This document shows, piece by piece, positions 43,934-53,367 of a stretch of DNA of 64,000 nt. This DNA is from Streptomyces xanthophaeus (GTDB lineage Bacteria; Actinomycetota; Actinomycetes; Streptomycetales; Streptomycetaceae): positions 1-64,000 of the forward strand of contig NZ_JOFT01000042.1 in the NCBI RefSeq assembly GCF_000725805.1. Reading direction: 5' to 3'. Below the pieces are notes generated by a model. That model had not been told where the DNA came from, did not search any database, and worked only from the letters and a program-made list of their open reading frames with translations. Made by a program: the position numbers and the translations under genes. Within the stretch, counting starts at the first letter, position 1, and every line of letters begins with the position of its first letter.

Positions 43934-44596
43934 TCAGCGCCGCACGGCGCACAGCAGGCCGTCGCCCACCGGGAGCAGGGCGGCCTCCAGCGCCGGGCTC
44001 TCCCGGACGCTGCGCAGCAGTTCGCGGACCCGGAGCACCTCGACCGGCTGGGCCGCGGAGTCGACCGTACGGCCGTCGGAGAAGACTCCCTCGAAGCAGA
44101 CCAGCCCGCCCGGGCGCAGCAGCCGCAACGATTCGGCGAGGTAGTCGAGGGACTCGGACGGGTCGCCGTCGCAGAAGACGAGGTCGTACCCGCCGTCGGC
44201 GAGCCGGGGCAGGACGTCGAGGGCGCGGCCGGGGATGAAGCGGGCGCGGTTGCCCGCGAAGCCCGCCGCGCGGAAGGCCTGGCGGGCGAAGGCCTGCCGG
44301 TCGGCCTCGGGATCCACCGTGGTCAGGACCCCGTCGGGGCGCATCCCGTGCAGCAGGTGGATGCCGGAGACGCCGGTTCCGGTACCGATCTCGGCGACCG
44401 CCTTGGCGTCCGCGGTGGCGGCAAGCAGGCGCAGCGCGGCCCCGGTGCCGGGGGAGACGGAGCGCAGGCCCGCTTCCCTGGACCGGTCGCGGGCCCATCG
44501 CAGAGCGTCGTCTTCGGCGACAAACGCGTCGGCGAACGCCCAGCTCGTCTGCCGGTTGCCGGTAATGACCCTCTCCTGTCCCCATAGTTGGCGCAA
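43934..44596 (-). CDS. SAM-dependent O-methyltransferase
   Basis: 220 residues. EIGTGTGVSGIHLL is the SAM-binding loop, DPEADRQ the acidic residue region and DLVFCDGD the metal/catechol-type motif of family 3 methyltransferases (Rv1220c-like, MdmC/CCoAOMT relatives). The TTG at 44596 gives the N-terminus MRQLWGQERVITGNRQ, which fits the family; a frame from 44719 is too long. The substrate is unknown. It is divergent from the ECF sigma gene, as in mycobacteria. Confidence 0.85.
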   Translation of the reverse strand: MRQLWGQERVITGNRQTSWAFADAFVAEDDALRWARDRSREAGLRSVSPGTGAALRLLAATADAKAVAEIGTGTGVSGIHLLHGMRPDGVLTTVDPEADRQAFARQAFRAAGFAGNRARFIPGRALDVLPRLADGGYDLVFCDGDPSESLDYLAESLRLLRPGGLVCFEGVFSDGRTVDSAAQPVEVLRVRELLRSVRESPALEAALLPVGDGLLCAVRR

Positions 44597-44620
44597 CGGT
44601 GACTGTATCCGTTGACGTCG

Positions 44621-44646
44621 GGAACCCGCAGATGGGACCGGGCGTT
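44621..44646 (+). promoter_or_regulatory. ECF-type promoter upstream of the sigma factor gene
   Basis: GGAAC at 44621-44625 and CGTT at 44643-44646 with exactly 17 bp between match the GGAAC-N16/17-CGTT pattern of ECF sigma-E-like promoters. It lies about 130 bp before the sigma gene ATG and suggests autoregulation. Confidence 0.6.
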
Positions 44647-44775
44647 GTGAGGGGTAGACGCGGGATAAGAAGGGACGGTGCCGGGCAGAACGGCGGCCCG
44701 GAGCCGGTCCGGGGCCCAAGTCCCGTGCAAAGTTAATGCAAAAACGCTTATCCGGAGCTGACGGAGGGGGTGGCT

Positions 44776-45555
44776 ATGGTAGGGACTCCACTGGACACCA
44801 CCAGAGCCGACAGGGGAGGTGCGGCTGCGCCTGTGGATCGCAGGGGCGCATTGAGGCGCCTCTTCCGGTCGGCGGGTGAGCCGAAATCCGTGACCGACAT
44901 TGCTGACCGCTTCCACACCGCAGACACCGCAACCACCGCGACCTTTGCCGCCGATGCGGGCTCCCAGGCGTGGACCCCTCCTTCATGGGAGGAGATCGTC
45001 AGCACGCACAGCGCGCGGGTCTACCGCCTTGCCTACCGTCTGACGGGCAACCAGCACGATGCCGAGGACCTGACCCAGGAGGTCTTCGTCCGCGTCTTCC
45101 GCTCGCTGTCCACCTACACGCCCGGCACCTTCGAGGGCTGGCTCCACCGGATCACCACGAACCTGTTCCTGGACATGGTCCGCCGCAAGCAGCGCATCCG
45201 TTTCGACGCGCTCGGCGACGACGCCGCCGAGCGGCTGCCGAGCCGCGAGCCGTCTCCGCAGCAGGTGCTGCACGACACCCACTTCGACGCGGACGTCCAG
45301 CAGGCGCTGGACACCCTCGCGCCCGAGTTCCGTGCCGCCGTGGTGCTGTGTGACATCGAAGGCCTGTCGTACGAGGAGATCGCCGCCACGCTCGGCGTGA
45401 AGCTCGGCACCGTGCGCAGCCGCATCCACCGGGGCCGTTCGCACCTGCGCAAGGCGCTCAAGCACCGCTCTCCCGAGGCCCGCGCCGAGCAGCGCGCGCT
45501 GGCGGGCGTGGCCGTGGGCGCCCCGGGAGCCGGGGGAGAGGGCGGAGCCGAGTGA
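44776..45555 (+). CDS. sigE: ECF sigma factor (mycobacterial SigE-like)
   Basis: 259 residues. A 70-residue N-terminal extension precedes region 2 ([28 protein letters not shown], here in pieces: [13 protein letters not shown]) and region 4 ([20 protein letters not shown]), which read -10 and -35. It directs RNA polymerase to envelope-stress genes. ATG 44776 is 8 nt from GGAGG; GTG 44770 is too close. A GTGA overlap joins it to the anti-sigma gene. The name follows the M. tuberculosis SigE locus (sigE-rseA-htrA-tatB); it is not S. coelicolor SigE, which is a different gene. Confidence 0.93.
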   Translation: MVGTPLDTTRADRGGAAAPVDRRGALRRLFRSAGEPKSVTDIADRFHTADTATTATFAADAGSQAWTPPSWEEIVSTHSARVYRLAYRLTGNQHDAEDLTQEVFVRVFRSLSTYTPGTFEGWLHRITTNLFLDMVRRKQRIRFDALGDDAAERLPSREPSPQQVLHDTHFDADVQQALDTLAPEFRAAVVLCDIEGLSYEEIAATLGVKLGTVRSRIHRGRSHLRKALKHRSPEARAEQRALAGVAVGAPGAGGEGGAE

Positions 45556-46199
45556 GCGGAGTCAGTCCATCCCCCGCCGAACAGCATCTGGGTGACCGGC
45601 TGGCCGCCCTGGTGGACGGGGAGCTGAAGCACGACGCCCGCGAGCGGGTCCTGGCCCACCTGGCCACCTGTGCCAAGTGCAAGGCCGAGGCCGACGCGCA
45701 GCGCCGTCTGAAGACCATGTTCGTGGAGAGCGCGCCGCCGCCGCTGTCCGCCGGACTGCTGGCACGGCTCCAGGGCCTGCCGGGTACCGGACCCGAGGGA
45801 CCGTCCGGGCCCCTGGGGCCGTCCGGCCCGGCCGGGACCGCCGGCCCCGATCCCCTCGCCTCCTTCGCGTACGCCCTGCCGACGGCCGCCAGGCCGCAGC
45901 AGGAGGAGGGCTTCCGCATCCATGAGGTGGGGCGCCCGCGCCGCCGCTTCGCCTTCGTCGCGGCCGGGGCCGTCTCGCTGGCCGCGCTCGCCCTCGGCGG
46001 CTCGCTGCCGCTGGAGACGGTCGACCCGAACGCCCGCGGCGATGCCCCCGCCCCCGCCTCCCGGCCCGGCCCCGCGGTGTCGGTGTCCGACGCCGTCGTC
46101 CGCGACCGGCTGCCGACCCCCGGCGCCGTCCCCACGCTCCTGCCGCCGCTCCACCCCTCCCCGCAGGCGTCGGCCCGACCGGTCTCGCTCCTGCGCTGA
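45552..46199 (+). CDS. rseA: Zinc-binding anti-sigma factor (RseA-like)
   Basis: 215 residues. Near residue 30-45, [14 protein letters not shown] has the HxxxCxxC zinc-associated anti-sigma motif. A hydrophobic stretch near 140-160 ([18 protein letters not shown]) may cross the membrane, after which a Pro-rich tail follows. It should bind and block the sigma factor encoded immediately upstream, with release by oxidation, phosphorylation or proteolysis. The overlapping GTGA start gives near-equal synthesis. Confidence 0.9.
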   Translation: MSGVSPSPAEQHLGDRLAALVDGELKHDARERVLAHLATCAKCKAEADAQRRLKTMFVESAPPPLSAGLLARLQGLPGTGPEGPSGPLGPSGPAGTAGPDPLASFAYALPTAARPQQEEGFRIHEVGRPRRRFAFVAAGAVSLAALALGGSLPLETVDPNARGDAPAPASRPGPAVSVSDAVVRDRLPTPGAVPTLLPPLHPSPQASARPVSLLR

Positions 46200-46253
46200 C
46201 GCGGGACCTGGTTGAATCTGCGGCACATGCGCATGAGTACGCGGGGAGCGCCC

Positions 46254-47684
46254 ATGGCCGACAGGCAGCAGACCGATCCGGCTCCGTCCTGGTGGAGCCG
46301 GCCCGAGGGGTCGGCGGAACCCCGCCACGACGGGGTGCCCGCCCCGCGCCCCGAAGCCGACCGCGACCGGGCCGGGGGCCCGGACCCGGCCGCTGCCGAC
46401 GGCCCGGGGCAGGACCCCGCGTCCGGCCCTGCCGAGGAGCTCCCGCAGCGCCAGGACCCCGACCCGTATCCGGACCCCGACCCGGACCAGGACCCGTACC
46501 CCGGCCCGGACGGGTCCGCTGCCCGGGTGCCCCGCTACGACCCCTGGGGCGACCAGCCGTTGCAGGCCGTGGACCAGGGCAAGGGGGCGCGTCCGGTCCG
46601 CCTGTGGCACCTGCTGGCCTTCGGCACGGCCGTGGCCCTGCTCGCCGGCGGCATAGGCGGCTACGTCGGCGTCCTCGCCGAGCGGCAGAGCAGCACCCGC
46701 CTGGAGCTGCCGCAGTCCGCCGCCGCGGACCGGGGCCGGGCACCCGAGAGCGTGGCCGGGATCGCGGCCACCGCACTGCCGGGAGTGGTCACCCTGCACG
46801 TACGGGGCACCGCGGGCAGCGGCACCGGCACCGGCTTCGTGCTCGACCCGCAGGGCCACATCCTGACCAACAACCACGTCGTCGGCGACGCCAAGGAGAT
46901 AGCGGTCACCTTCAGCACCGGCGAGAGCGTCACCGCCGAGCTGGTGGGCCGCGACTCCGGCTACGACCTGGCCGTGGTCAAGGTCAGCGGGGTGCGCGGA
47001 CTCCAGCCGCTGAGCCTGGGGAACTCCGAGAACGTGAAGGTCGGCGACCCGGTGGTGGCCATCGGCGCCCCCTTCGACCTGTCCAACACCGTCACCTCGG
47101 GCATCATCAGCGCCACCGGCCGCCCCGTCACCGCGGGCGGCGACAAGGGCGACGGCAGCGACATCAGCTACGTGGACGCCCTCCAGACGGACGCCCCCAT
47201 CAACCCGGGCAACTCCGGCGGCCCGCTGCTCGACGCCTCGGCCCGGGTGGTCGGCATCAACAGCGCGATCCGCGGAGCCGACAAGACCGACCCCACCCGC
47301 CAGGGCGGCAGCATCGGGCTGGGCTTCGCCATCCCCATCAACCAGGGCAAGCGCGTCGCCGAGGAACTCATCGCCACCGGCCGCGCCACCCACCCCGTCA
47401 TCGGCGTCACCCTCGACATGGACTGGACCGGCGCCGGGGCCCGGGTCGGCGACAAGGGCGACGACGGCAAGCCCACCGTGGTCGCGGACGGGCCGGGCGC
47501 CCGCGCCGGGATCAGGCCCGGCGACGTGATCACCAAGGTGGACGGCCAGCGGGTGCGCGGCGGCGACGAGCTGATCATCAAGATCAGGGCCCACCGCCCG
47601 GGGGACCGGCTGGCCCTCACGGTGCTCCGCGAGGGCCGCGAGCGCACGCTGGAGGTGGTCCTCGGGTCGGCGAACGGCTCATGA
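46254..47684 (+). CDS. htrA: HtrA/DegP-type envelope serine protease
   Basis: 476 residues. The N-terminal 115 residues are Pro/Asp/Glu-rich and cytoplasmic; a transmembrane helix lies at about 118-140. The trypsin-like domain has the triad H208 (NNHVVG), D238 (GYDLAVV) and S321 (NPGNSGGPLL). A PDZ domain follows at about 385-470 (GARAGIRPGDVITKVDGQRV). It cleaves misfolded proteins outside the membrane, part of the sigma-E response. ATG 46254 has GGGGAG at 5 nt; other starts at 46212, 46227 and 46233 are less supported. Confidence 0.93.
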   Translation: MADRQQTDPAPSWWSRPEGSAEPRHDGVPAPRPEADRDRAGGPDPAAADGPGQDPASGPAEELPQRQDPDPYPDPDPDQDPYPGPDGSAARVPRYDPWGDQPLQAVDQGKGARPVRLWHLLAFGTAVALLAGGIGGYVGVLAERQSSTRLELPQSAAADRGRAPESVAGIAATALPGVVTLHVRGTAGSGTGTGFVLDPQGHILTNNHVVGDAKEIAVTFSTGESVTAELVGRDSGYDLAVVKVSGVRGLQPLSLGNSENVKVGDPVVAIGAPFDLSNTVTSGIISATGRPVTAGGDKGDGSDISYVDALQTDAPINPGNSGGPLLDASARVVGINSAIRGADKTDPTRQGGSIGLGFAIPINQGKRVAEELIATGRATHPVIGVTLDMDWTGAGARVGDKGDDGKPTVVADGPGARAGIRPGDVITKVDGQRVRGGDELIIKIRAHRPGDRLALTVLREGRERTLEVVLGSANGS

Positions 47685-47801
47685 GCGCGCCATGACGTGC
47701 GGGTGAAACCGCGGCGGAAGCGGCACGCAGGTATGGGCCCGCGGACCGGGCCGGGTACCGTGTGTCGGGGCCCGAAGTGAAGAGAGCCGAGGAGCGGCAA
47801 G

Positions 47802-48242
47802 GTGTTCAACGACATAGGCGCACTCGAACTGGTCACGATCGTGGTGCTCGCCATTCTCGTCTTCGGTCCGGACAAGCTGCCCAAGGTCATCCAGGACGTC
47901 ACGGGCGTGATCCGGAAGATCCGCGCGTTCTCCGACAGCGCCAAGCAGGACATCCGCTCGGAACTGGGCCCGGAATTCAAGGACTTCGAGTTCGAGGACC
48001 TGAACCCGAAGACCTTCATCCGCAAGCAGCTGGGCGAGAACGAGGACCTCAAGGAGATCCGCAGCAGCTTCGATCTCCGCAAGGAGCTGAACGACGTCAC
48101 CGACGCCGTGAACAGCAAGGAGACCGACCCCGCCCCGGCCTCCGCCGCCCCCGGCGCGTCCCCCGCCGCACCCGACCTCGTGAAGAAGCCCGCGGCCCCC
48201 GCGGCGGACCGCGGCGCACGCTTCGACGCCGACGCCACCTGA
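47802..48242 (+). CDS. tatB: Twin-arginine translocase subunit TatB
   Basis: 146 residues. MFNDIGALELVTIVVLAIL then FGPDKLPKVI is the TatA/B family N-terminus; the ELVTIVVLAILVFGPDKLP arrangement, amphipathic helix and long tail with Glu/Lys fit TatB rather than TatA. It receives folded Tat substrates with TatC. tatA and tatC are not in the window, as is common in actinomycetes. GTG 47802 with GGAG at 8 nt. A 117-bp gap separates it from htrA. Confidence 0.9.
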   Translation: MFNDIGALELVTIVVLAILVFGPDKLPKVIQDVTGVIRKIRAFSDSAKQDIRSELGPEFKDFEFEDLNPKTFIRKQLGENEDLKEIRSSFDLRKELNDVTDAVNSKETDPAPASAAPGASPAAPDLVKKPAAPAADRGARFDADAT

Positions 48243-48321
48243 GCCGCACCCCCCAGCCTGCCCGGCGATCCGCAGACGGATGGCTATCCTCCATGAGTCC
48301 GGATCCAGGACGACCGAGGGC

Positions 48322-48349
48322 GGGGGTCCCCCCAGCGAAGTGTGGGGGA
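48322..48349. repeat. Streptomyces-type interspersed palindrome
   Basis: GGGGGTCCCCCC followed by AGCGAAGTGTGGGGGA forms two overlapping stems. Similar GGGGGTCCCCCCAGC-like units occur widely between streptomycete genes from my memory. It lies in the leader of the next gene, about 40 bp before its ATG. Confidence 0.5.
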
Positions 48350-48387
48350 GGGCCGCTTCGGACCCCACGGAACGAGAGGCCGCGCAG

Positions 48388-49125
48388 ATGGAGACGACGA
48401 GCAGTAGCCGGGTAGGGACGCAGTCCGCCGAAGCACCCGCTCCCGCCGCCGCACCCGCGCAGGAACCGCAGACCGCCGCGCAGGCGGGTGCGCAGCCCGC
48501 ACCAGGAGAAGCCACCGCGCCCGTCCCTGGGGCCCGCCGGACCGCCGAGGGGTACCTGCGGGCCGACTTCCCCTGGTACGGGCTGGACGGGGCCTTCACC
48601 GGCCCCCGCTGGCTCATGCAGGTGGGCGTGGCGGCCGACGGCACCGTGGAGCACGGCTCCACCGGCCACGGGGACGAGCCCTCGGCCCGCGGCGAGATCG
48701 CCACCGGCGAGAAGGAGCGCTTCGCCGTGGTCGTCACCGTGGCGAGCAACCCGCTGCGCCGCAGCGGCGACGGCACCGGCGTCCTGGAGGCCACCTCGGT
48801 CTCCTCGGCGGCCTGGCTGGCCGGCTCCGGGCTGCTGGCCTACAGCTGGCCCGGGCAGATGGACCACTCCCTGCGCAGCGACTGGCTCGACCAGCAGACC
48901 GAGGCCGCCTGGGAGCTCGCGGACGACCTCGCCGGCGAGGACTGGTCGACGCTGTCCCTGCCCGTCGACGGGGAGCCCACGCCCTTCCACTACCGCGAGT
49001 CGGAGTTCGGCTGGGTGCTCGCCGGATCGACCGGCAGCGGGGTCCACCTGGGGGCGTACGGGCGCGGCATGAGCGCCTACGGCCTCGGCTTCTCGGTCAT
49101 CTCGGACCTGGCGACGTACGAATAG
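48388..49125 (+). CDS. Conserved hypothetical protein
   Basis: 245 residues. The first 55 are Ala/Pro-rich and disordered; the rest is compact and rich in Trp/Gly (DFPWYGLDGAFTGPRWLM, LAYSWPGQMDHSLRSDWLD, FGWVLAGSTGSGVHLGAYGRG). No known catalytic motif, signal peptide or helix is visible. ATG 48388 has GAGAGG upstream; an in-frame ATG at 48280 is disfavoured because the palindrome lies in the extension. I do not recognise the family. Confidence 0.72.
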   Translation: METTSSSRVGTQSAEAPAPAAAPAQEPQTAAQAGAQPAPGEATAPVPGARRTAEGYLRADFPWYGLDGAFTGPRWLMQVGVAADGTVEHGSTGHGDEPSARGEIATGEKERFAVVVTVASNPLRRSGDGTGVLEATSVSSAAWLAGSGLLAYSWPGQMDHSLRSDWLDQQTEAAWELADDLAGEDWSTLSLPVDGEPTPFHYRESEFGWVLAGSTGSGVHLGAYGRGMSAYGLGFSVISDLATYE

Positions 49126-49148
49126 CCGCTCCCCGGCGGCGGCCGGGA

Positions 49149-49189
49149 CACGCGAAGGGCGCCGCTCGGTGAGCGGCGCCCTTCGCGTG
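49149..49189. terminator. Bidirectional terminator with a 19-bp perfect stem
   Basis: Arms 49149-49167 and 49171-49189 pair without mismatch around a GGT loop. It closes both the hypothetical gene (+) and mrp (-). Confidence 0.95.
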
Positions 49190-49197
49190 ACTGCGGA

Positions 49198-50364
49198 TCA
49201 GAACTTGTTGCGCGGGGTGATGCCCAGCGACATGCCCGACAGACCGCGCGCGCGGCCGCCCAGCTTGCCCGCGATCGCCCGCAGGGCCGCGCCCGCCGGG
49301 GAGTCCGGGTCGGACAGGACCACGGGCTTGCCGTCGTCGCCGCCCTCGCGCAGCCGGACGTCGATCGGGATCGAACCCAGCACCGGCACGCTCGCACCGA
49401 CCGTCTTGGTCAGCCCGTCGGCGACCTTCTGGCCGCCGCCCGAGCCGAAGACGTCCACCATCTCGTCGCAGTGCGGGCACGGCAGGCCCGACATGTTCTC
49501 GACGACGCCGACGATCTTCTGGTGGGTCTGGACGGCGATCGAGCCGGCCCGCTCCGCGACCTCGGCCGCGGCCTGCTGCGGGGTGGTCACGACGAGGATC
49601 TCGGCATTCGGCACCAGCTGCGCCACCGAGATCGCGATGTCACCGGTGCCCGGCGGCAGGTCCAGCAGCAGCACGTCCAGGTCGCCCCAGAACACGTCGG
49701 CCAGGAACTGCTGGAGCGCACGGTGCAGCATGGGCCCGCGCCACACCACCGGCGCGTTGCCCGGGGTGAACATGCCGATGGAGATGACCTTCACGCCGTG
49801 CGAGGACGGCGGCATGATCATGTTCTCGACCTGGGTGGGGCGGCCCTCGACGCCCAGCATGCGCGGCACGCTGTGGCCGTAGATGTCGGCGTCCACCACG
49901 CCGACCTTCAGACCGTCCGCCGCCATCGCGGCGGCCAGGTTGACGGTGACGGAGGACTTGCCGACGCCGCCCTTGCCGGAGGCGACGGCGTAGACGCGGG
50001 TCAGCGAGCCCGGCTTGGCGAAGGGCACCTCGCGCTCGGCGGTGCCGCCGCGCAGGGTGGCCGCCAGGTCCTTGCGCTGCTCGTCGCTCATCACGTCCAG
50101 GGTGACGGCGACCGAGGTGACGCCCGCGACGCGCTCCACGGCCTCGGTGACGTTCTTGGTGATGGTCTCGCGCATGGGGCAGCCCGACACGGTGAGGTAG
50201 ACCGTGACGGCGACCGCGCCGCCGTCACCGATCTCCACCGATTTGACCATGCCGAGTTCGGTGATCGGCCGGTGGATCTCGGGGTCGTTCACCGTCGCCA
50301 GCGCGTCGAGGATCGCGTCCTGCTCGGGCACGGCGGCGGCGTCGGAGGATGTGTCGGTAGCCAT
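49198..50364 (-). CDS. mrp: Fe-S cluster carrier Mrp/ApbC ATPase
   Basis: 388 residues. An N-terminal MIP18/DUF59 domain (about 12-95, including LTVSGCPMRE) precedes the P-loop SGKGGVGKSS and Walker B-type DLPPGTGD. CPHCD holds the cysteines that bind a bridging Fe-S cluster. It carries Fe-S clusters to apoproteins using ATP. ATG 50364. The order before corA matches M. tuberculosis Rv1229c. Confidence 0.95.
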   Translation of the reverse strand: MATDTSSDAAAVPEQDAILDALATVNDPEIHRPITELGMVKSVEIGDGGAVAVTVYLTVSGCPMRETITKNVTEAVERVAGVTSVAVTLDVMSDEQRKDLAATLRGGTAEREVPFAKPGSLTRVYAVASGKGGVGKSSVTVNLAAAMAADGLKVGVVDADIYGHSVPRMLGVEGRPTQVENMIMPPSSHGVKVISIGMFTPGNAPVVWRGPMLHRALQQFLADVFWGDLDVLLLDLPPGTGDIAISVAQLVPNAEILVVTTPQQAAAEVAERAGSIAVQTHQKIVGVVENMSGLPCPHCDEMVDVFGSGGGQKVADGLTKTVGASVPVLGSIPIDVRLREGGDDGKPVVLSDPDSPAGAALRAIAGKLGGRARGLSGMSLGITPRNKF

Positions 50365-50406
50365 GCCCCGATGGTACGGCTCGGTAGCATGCTGCGGGGC
50401 AGACTG

Positions 50407-51102
50407 CTAACGGTCGCCTTCGTCACTCTCGGCCGGGAATAGACGGCGCTCGTCCATCTCCTTGATCAGATCCTGGAACTCGGACCTGATCCAGTCGCGC
50501 GTGGCCACCTCGCCCAGGCCCATCCGCAGGGCCGCGATCTCCCGCGTCAGGTACTCGGTGTCCGCGATGGAGCGCTCGTTCTGCTTGCGGTCCTGCTCCA
50601 GGTTGACCCGGTCCCGGTCGTCCTGCCGGTTCTGCGCGAGCAGGATCAGCGGGGCCGCGTACGAGGCCTGGAGCGACAGCATCAGCGTCAGGAAGATGAA
50701 GGGGTACTGGTCGAACCGGAGGTCGTCCGGCGCGAAGATGTTCCACAGCACCCAGACGATGATGACCAGGGTCATCCAGACGATGAACCGGCCCGTGCCG
50801 AGGAACCGCGCCACCCGCTCCGACAGCCGCCCGAAGGCCTCCGGGTCGTACTCGGGCAGCAGCGAGCGGCGCGGGGCGCGCGGCAGGTCCAGCCGGACCC
50901 GTGAACGCGTCAGCGCACTCGCCCCGGTGCTCGGGCCGGACTTCCCGGCGCGTTCGGCGGACCGGTCCGCCGCATCCGCGGCCAGCCCCTGCTCCCGCGC
51001 CTGCATCCGGGCCTGCTCGCGCCGCTCCCGGATCTGCTCCCGGCGCCGTTCGCGCGCCTGCTCGCCGCGCCCCCGGTCGAAGCGCCCTCGCTCAGTGGCC
51101 AC
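50407..51102 (-). CDS. DUF1003 membrane protein
   Basis: 231 residues. A highly charged Arg/Glu N-terminus (repeats like RERREQ), then two transmembrane helices at about 110-128 and 140-160 (FIVWMTLVIIVWVLWNIF; FIFLTLMLSLQASYAAPLILL) and a charged tail with RQDDRDRVNLEQDRKQNE, the DUF1003 signature. Its role is unknown. The GTG start lies 11 bp inside the end of the upstream MgtE-N/CBS gene, so they are coupled. Confidence 0.9.
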   Translation of the reverse strand: MATERGRFDRGRGEQARERRREQIRERREQARMQAREQGLAADAADRSAERAGKSGPSTGASALTRSRVRLDLPRAPRRSLLPEYDPEAFGRLSERVARFLGTGRFIVWMTLVIIVWVLWNIFAPDDLRFDQYPFIFLTLMLSLQASYAAPLILLAQNRQDDRDRVNLEQDRKQNERSIADTEYLTREIAALRMGLGEVATRDWIRSEFQDLIKEMDERRLFPAESDEGDR

Positions 51103-52363
51103 GCACGGCCTCCTCGGAATGGAATTCCGTCTCCCGCCAGTCGTCCGGCAGCAGGTGGTCCAGTACGTCGTCCACCGTGACCGCGCCCAGCAGCGAGCCG
51201 CTCTCGTCGACCACCGGCACCGCCACCATGTTGTAGGCGGCCAGGTGCGTGGTCACCGCGGGCAGCGAGGCGTCCGGCCGCAGCGGCGGCAGGTCCGTGT
51301 CCACGATCGAGCTGACCAGGGTGAACGGCGGGTCCCGCAGCAGCCGCTGGAAGTGCACCGTGCCCAGGTACTTGCCCGTCGGCGTCTCGTCCGGCGGGCG
51401 GCACACGTACACCTGCGCCGCCAGCGCGGGCGACAGGTCCGCCTGCCGTACGCGGGCCAGCGCGTCGGCGACCGTCGCGTCCGGCCGCAGCACGATCGGC
51501 TCGGTGGTCATCAGGCCGCCCGCGGTGTTCTCCTCGTAGGACAGCAGGCGCCGCACGTCGGCCGCGTCGTCCGGCTGCATCAGCGTCAGCAGCCGTTCCT
51601 TGTCGTCCTCCGGCAGCTCCGAGAGCAGGTCGGCCGCGTCGTCGGGGTCCATCGCCTCCAGGACGTCGGCGGCGCGCTCCTCCTTCAGCTTGCCGAGGAT
51701 CTCCACCTGCTCGTCCTCGGGCAGCTCCTCCATGACGTCCGCGAGCCGGTCGTCGTCGAGGGCACTGGCCACCTCGGCGCGCCGCTTGGGCGTCAGGTGG
51801 TGCAGGACGTTCGCCACGTCGGCCGGGCGCATCTGCTCGAAGGTGGCCACCAGGTTCTCGGCGCCCTGCCCGTGCTCCTCCAGCGAGAAACCGGTCACCG
51901 CCGACCACTCGACGGTCAGGGTCTCGCCGCGCCGGCGCAGCGCGCCCGACTTGCCCTTGCGCACGAAGATCCGGTCGATCTCCCAGTCCCGGCGGGCCGG
52001 CAGCTGCTGGATGGCCACGTCCAGGACGGTGACCTCCTCGCCGTCCGCGACGAGCTTCACCCGCCGGTCCAGCAGTTCACCGAGGACCAGCCGTTCGGTG
52101 GGGCGCTGCTCGAAGCGGCGCATGTTGACGACGCCGGTCGTGATGACCTGCCCCGACTCCACTCCCGTGACCCGGGTCATCGGCAGGAAGATCCGGCGGC
52201 GGCTGACCACCTCGACCACCAGGCCCAGCAGCCGCGGCGGGCGCCCGCCCACGCGCAGCATGGCCACGAGGTCGCGGACCCGGCCGACCTGGTCGCCGTT
52301 GGGGTCGAAGACGGGCACACCCGACAGATGCGAGACGAAGATCCGCGGGGCGCCTGCAGCCAT
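51092..52363 (-). CDS. MgtE-N and CBS-domain protein lacking the channel
   Basis: 423 residues. The first 150 contain two PRC-barrel-like stretches (GDQVGRVRDLV, RKGKSGALRRRGETL). Residues 160-280 are MgtE N-domain helices (FEQMRPADVANVLHHL, DPDDAADLLSELPEDD). Two CBS domains follow (TAGGLMTTEPIVLRPDATV and AAYNMVAVPVVDESGSLLGAVT). In MgtE these parts sense cytoplasmic Mg2+, but the transmembrane channel is absent here. The protein is probably a soluble regulator or sensor. It is coupled to the DUF1003 gene. Confidence 0.9.
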   Translation of the reverse strand: MAAGAPRIFVSHLSGVPVFDPNGDQVGRVRDLVAMLRVGGRPPRLLGLVVEVVSRRRIFLPMTRVTGVESGQVITTGVVNMRRFEQRPTERLVLGELLDRRVKLVADGEEVTVLDVAIQQLPARRDWEIDRIFVRKGKSGALRRRGETLTVEWSAVTGFSLEEHGQGAENLVATFEQMRPADVANVLHHLTPKRRAEVASALDDDRLADVMEELPEDEQVEILGKLKEERAADVLEAMDPDDAADLLSELPEDDKERLLTLMQPDDAADVRRLLSYEENTAGGLMTTEPIVLRPDATVADALARVRQADLSPALAAQVYVCRPPDETPTGKYLGTVHFQRLLRDPPFTLVSSIVDTDLPPLRPDASLPAVTTHLAAYNMVAVPVVDESGSLLGAVTVDDVLDHLLPDDWRETEFHSEEAVRGH

Positions 52364-52551
52364 CCGAGCGCCTCCTAGAGCGTCAATCGACAGTCCTGCC
52401 GCCCCTCAGGCTAGCCCGTGCCGGACGAAGGCGTCCTGGTGGGGCGGTCCGGGCGGGGCAGGAACGGACGTGCGGGGCGCGGTCGCCGGCGGCGGCATAC
52501 GGGCGGGTACGCTGCCTGCTGCCGTAGCCCGCCGACGAGAGGCTTCCGCCC

Positions 52552-53355
52552 GTGACCGCCACCTTCCCCGCCACGCGCCTGCGCCGGGTCGCCCTCATCG
52601 GGGCGTTGTGCGCGGGCCTGGCCGCCGCCGGCACCGCCTGCGGGGGCGAGGAGGATCCCGACAAGGGGACGAACGGGGTCGGCAAGCTCACCGCCGAGAA
52701 GATCGAGGAGAAGGCGAGGGCCGCCGCCACGGAAGCGGAATCGGTGCACCTCTCCGGCACCCTGGTCAGCGGCGGCAAGACCTTCACCCTGGACATGCGG
52801 CTGAAGTCGGACGGCGGCTCCGGCGAGGTGAAGTCGCAGGAGGACACCTTCCAGCTGCTGCGGGTGGGGGAGCAGCTGTACCTGAAGGCCAGCGCCGCCT
52901 TCTGGGGGCAGTCCGACTCGGCCGGGAAACTGGGCGACAAGTACGTGAAGGTGCCCGAGGCCGACCCCTCGTACAAGCAGTTCCGCGGCTTCACCGACAT
53001 GGACGTCCTGCTGGACGGGCTGCTCGGCCTCGACGGCAAGCTCGCCAAGGGCGCCTACGGCAAGGTCGGGCACACCCGCGCCGTCCCGGTCACGGCGGAC
53101 GCGGGCAAGGGCGGCAAGCTCTCGGTGTCCCTGGAGGGGACCCCGTACCCGCTGCTGATGGAGCGGGCCGGCGGCGCCGGCCGGGTGGAACTCGCGGAGT
53201 GGGGGCAGGCCTTCCCGCTGGAGCCGCCCGCGCAGGACCAGACCGTGGACTACGGCTCCCAGCTGCCGACGACGAAGGGCCAGGGGACCGGCGGCTCCCC
53301 GTCCGGCTCCCCGTCCAAGGGGCCGGGCCAGGGCTCGAACCCGACCACCCCCTAG
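52552..53355 (+). CDS. LppX/LolA-like lipoprotein
   Basis: 267 residues. Signal with lipobox AAAGTAC, so Cys30 should be lipidated; the mature protein has alternating beta-strand patterns (VHLSGTLVSGGKTFTLDMRL; DTFQLLRVGEQLYLK) similar to LppX/LprG/LolA lipid-binding barrels. The C-terminus is a Gly/Ser/Pro tail. It may carry a lipid or sense the envelope. GTG 52552 has only a weak site. It is divergent from the MgtE-like gene across 188 bp. Confidence 0.78.
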   Translation: MTATFPATRLRRVALIGALCAGLAAAGTACGGEEDPDKGTNGVGKLTAEKIEEKARAAATEAESVHLSGTLVSGGKTFTLDMRLKSDGGSGEVKSQEDTFQLLRVGEQLYLKASAAFWGQSDSAGKLGDKYVKVPEADPSYKQFRGFTDMDVLLDGLLGLDGKLAKGAYGKVGHTRAVPVTADAGKGGKLSVSLEGTPYPLLMERAGGAGRVELAEWGQAFPLEPPAQDQTVDYGSQLPTTKGQGTGGSPSGSPSKGPGQGSNPTTP

Positions 53356-53367
53356 GGCTGTGACCGG

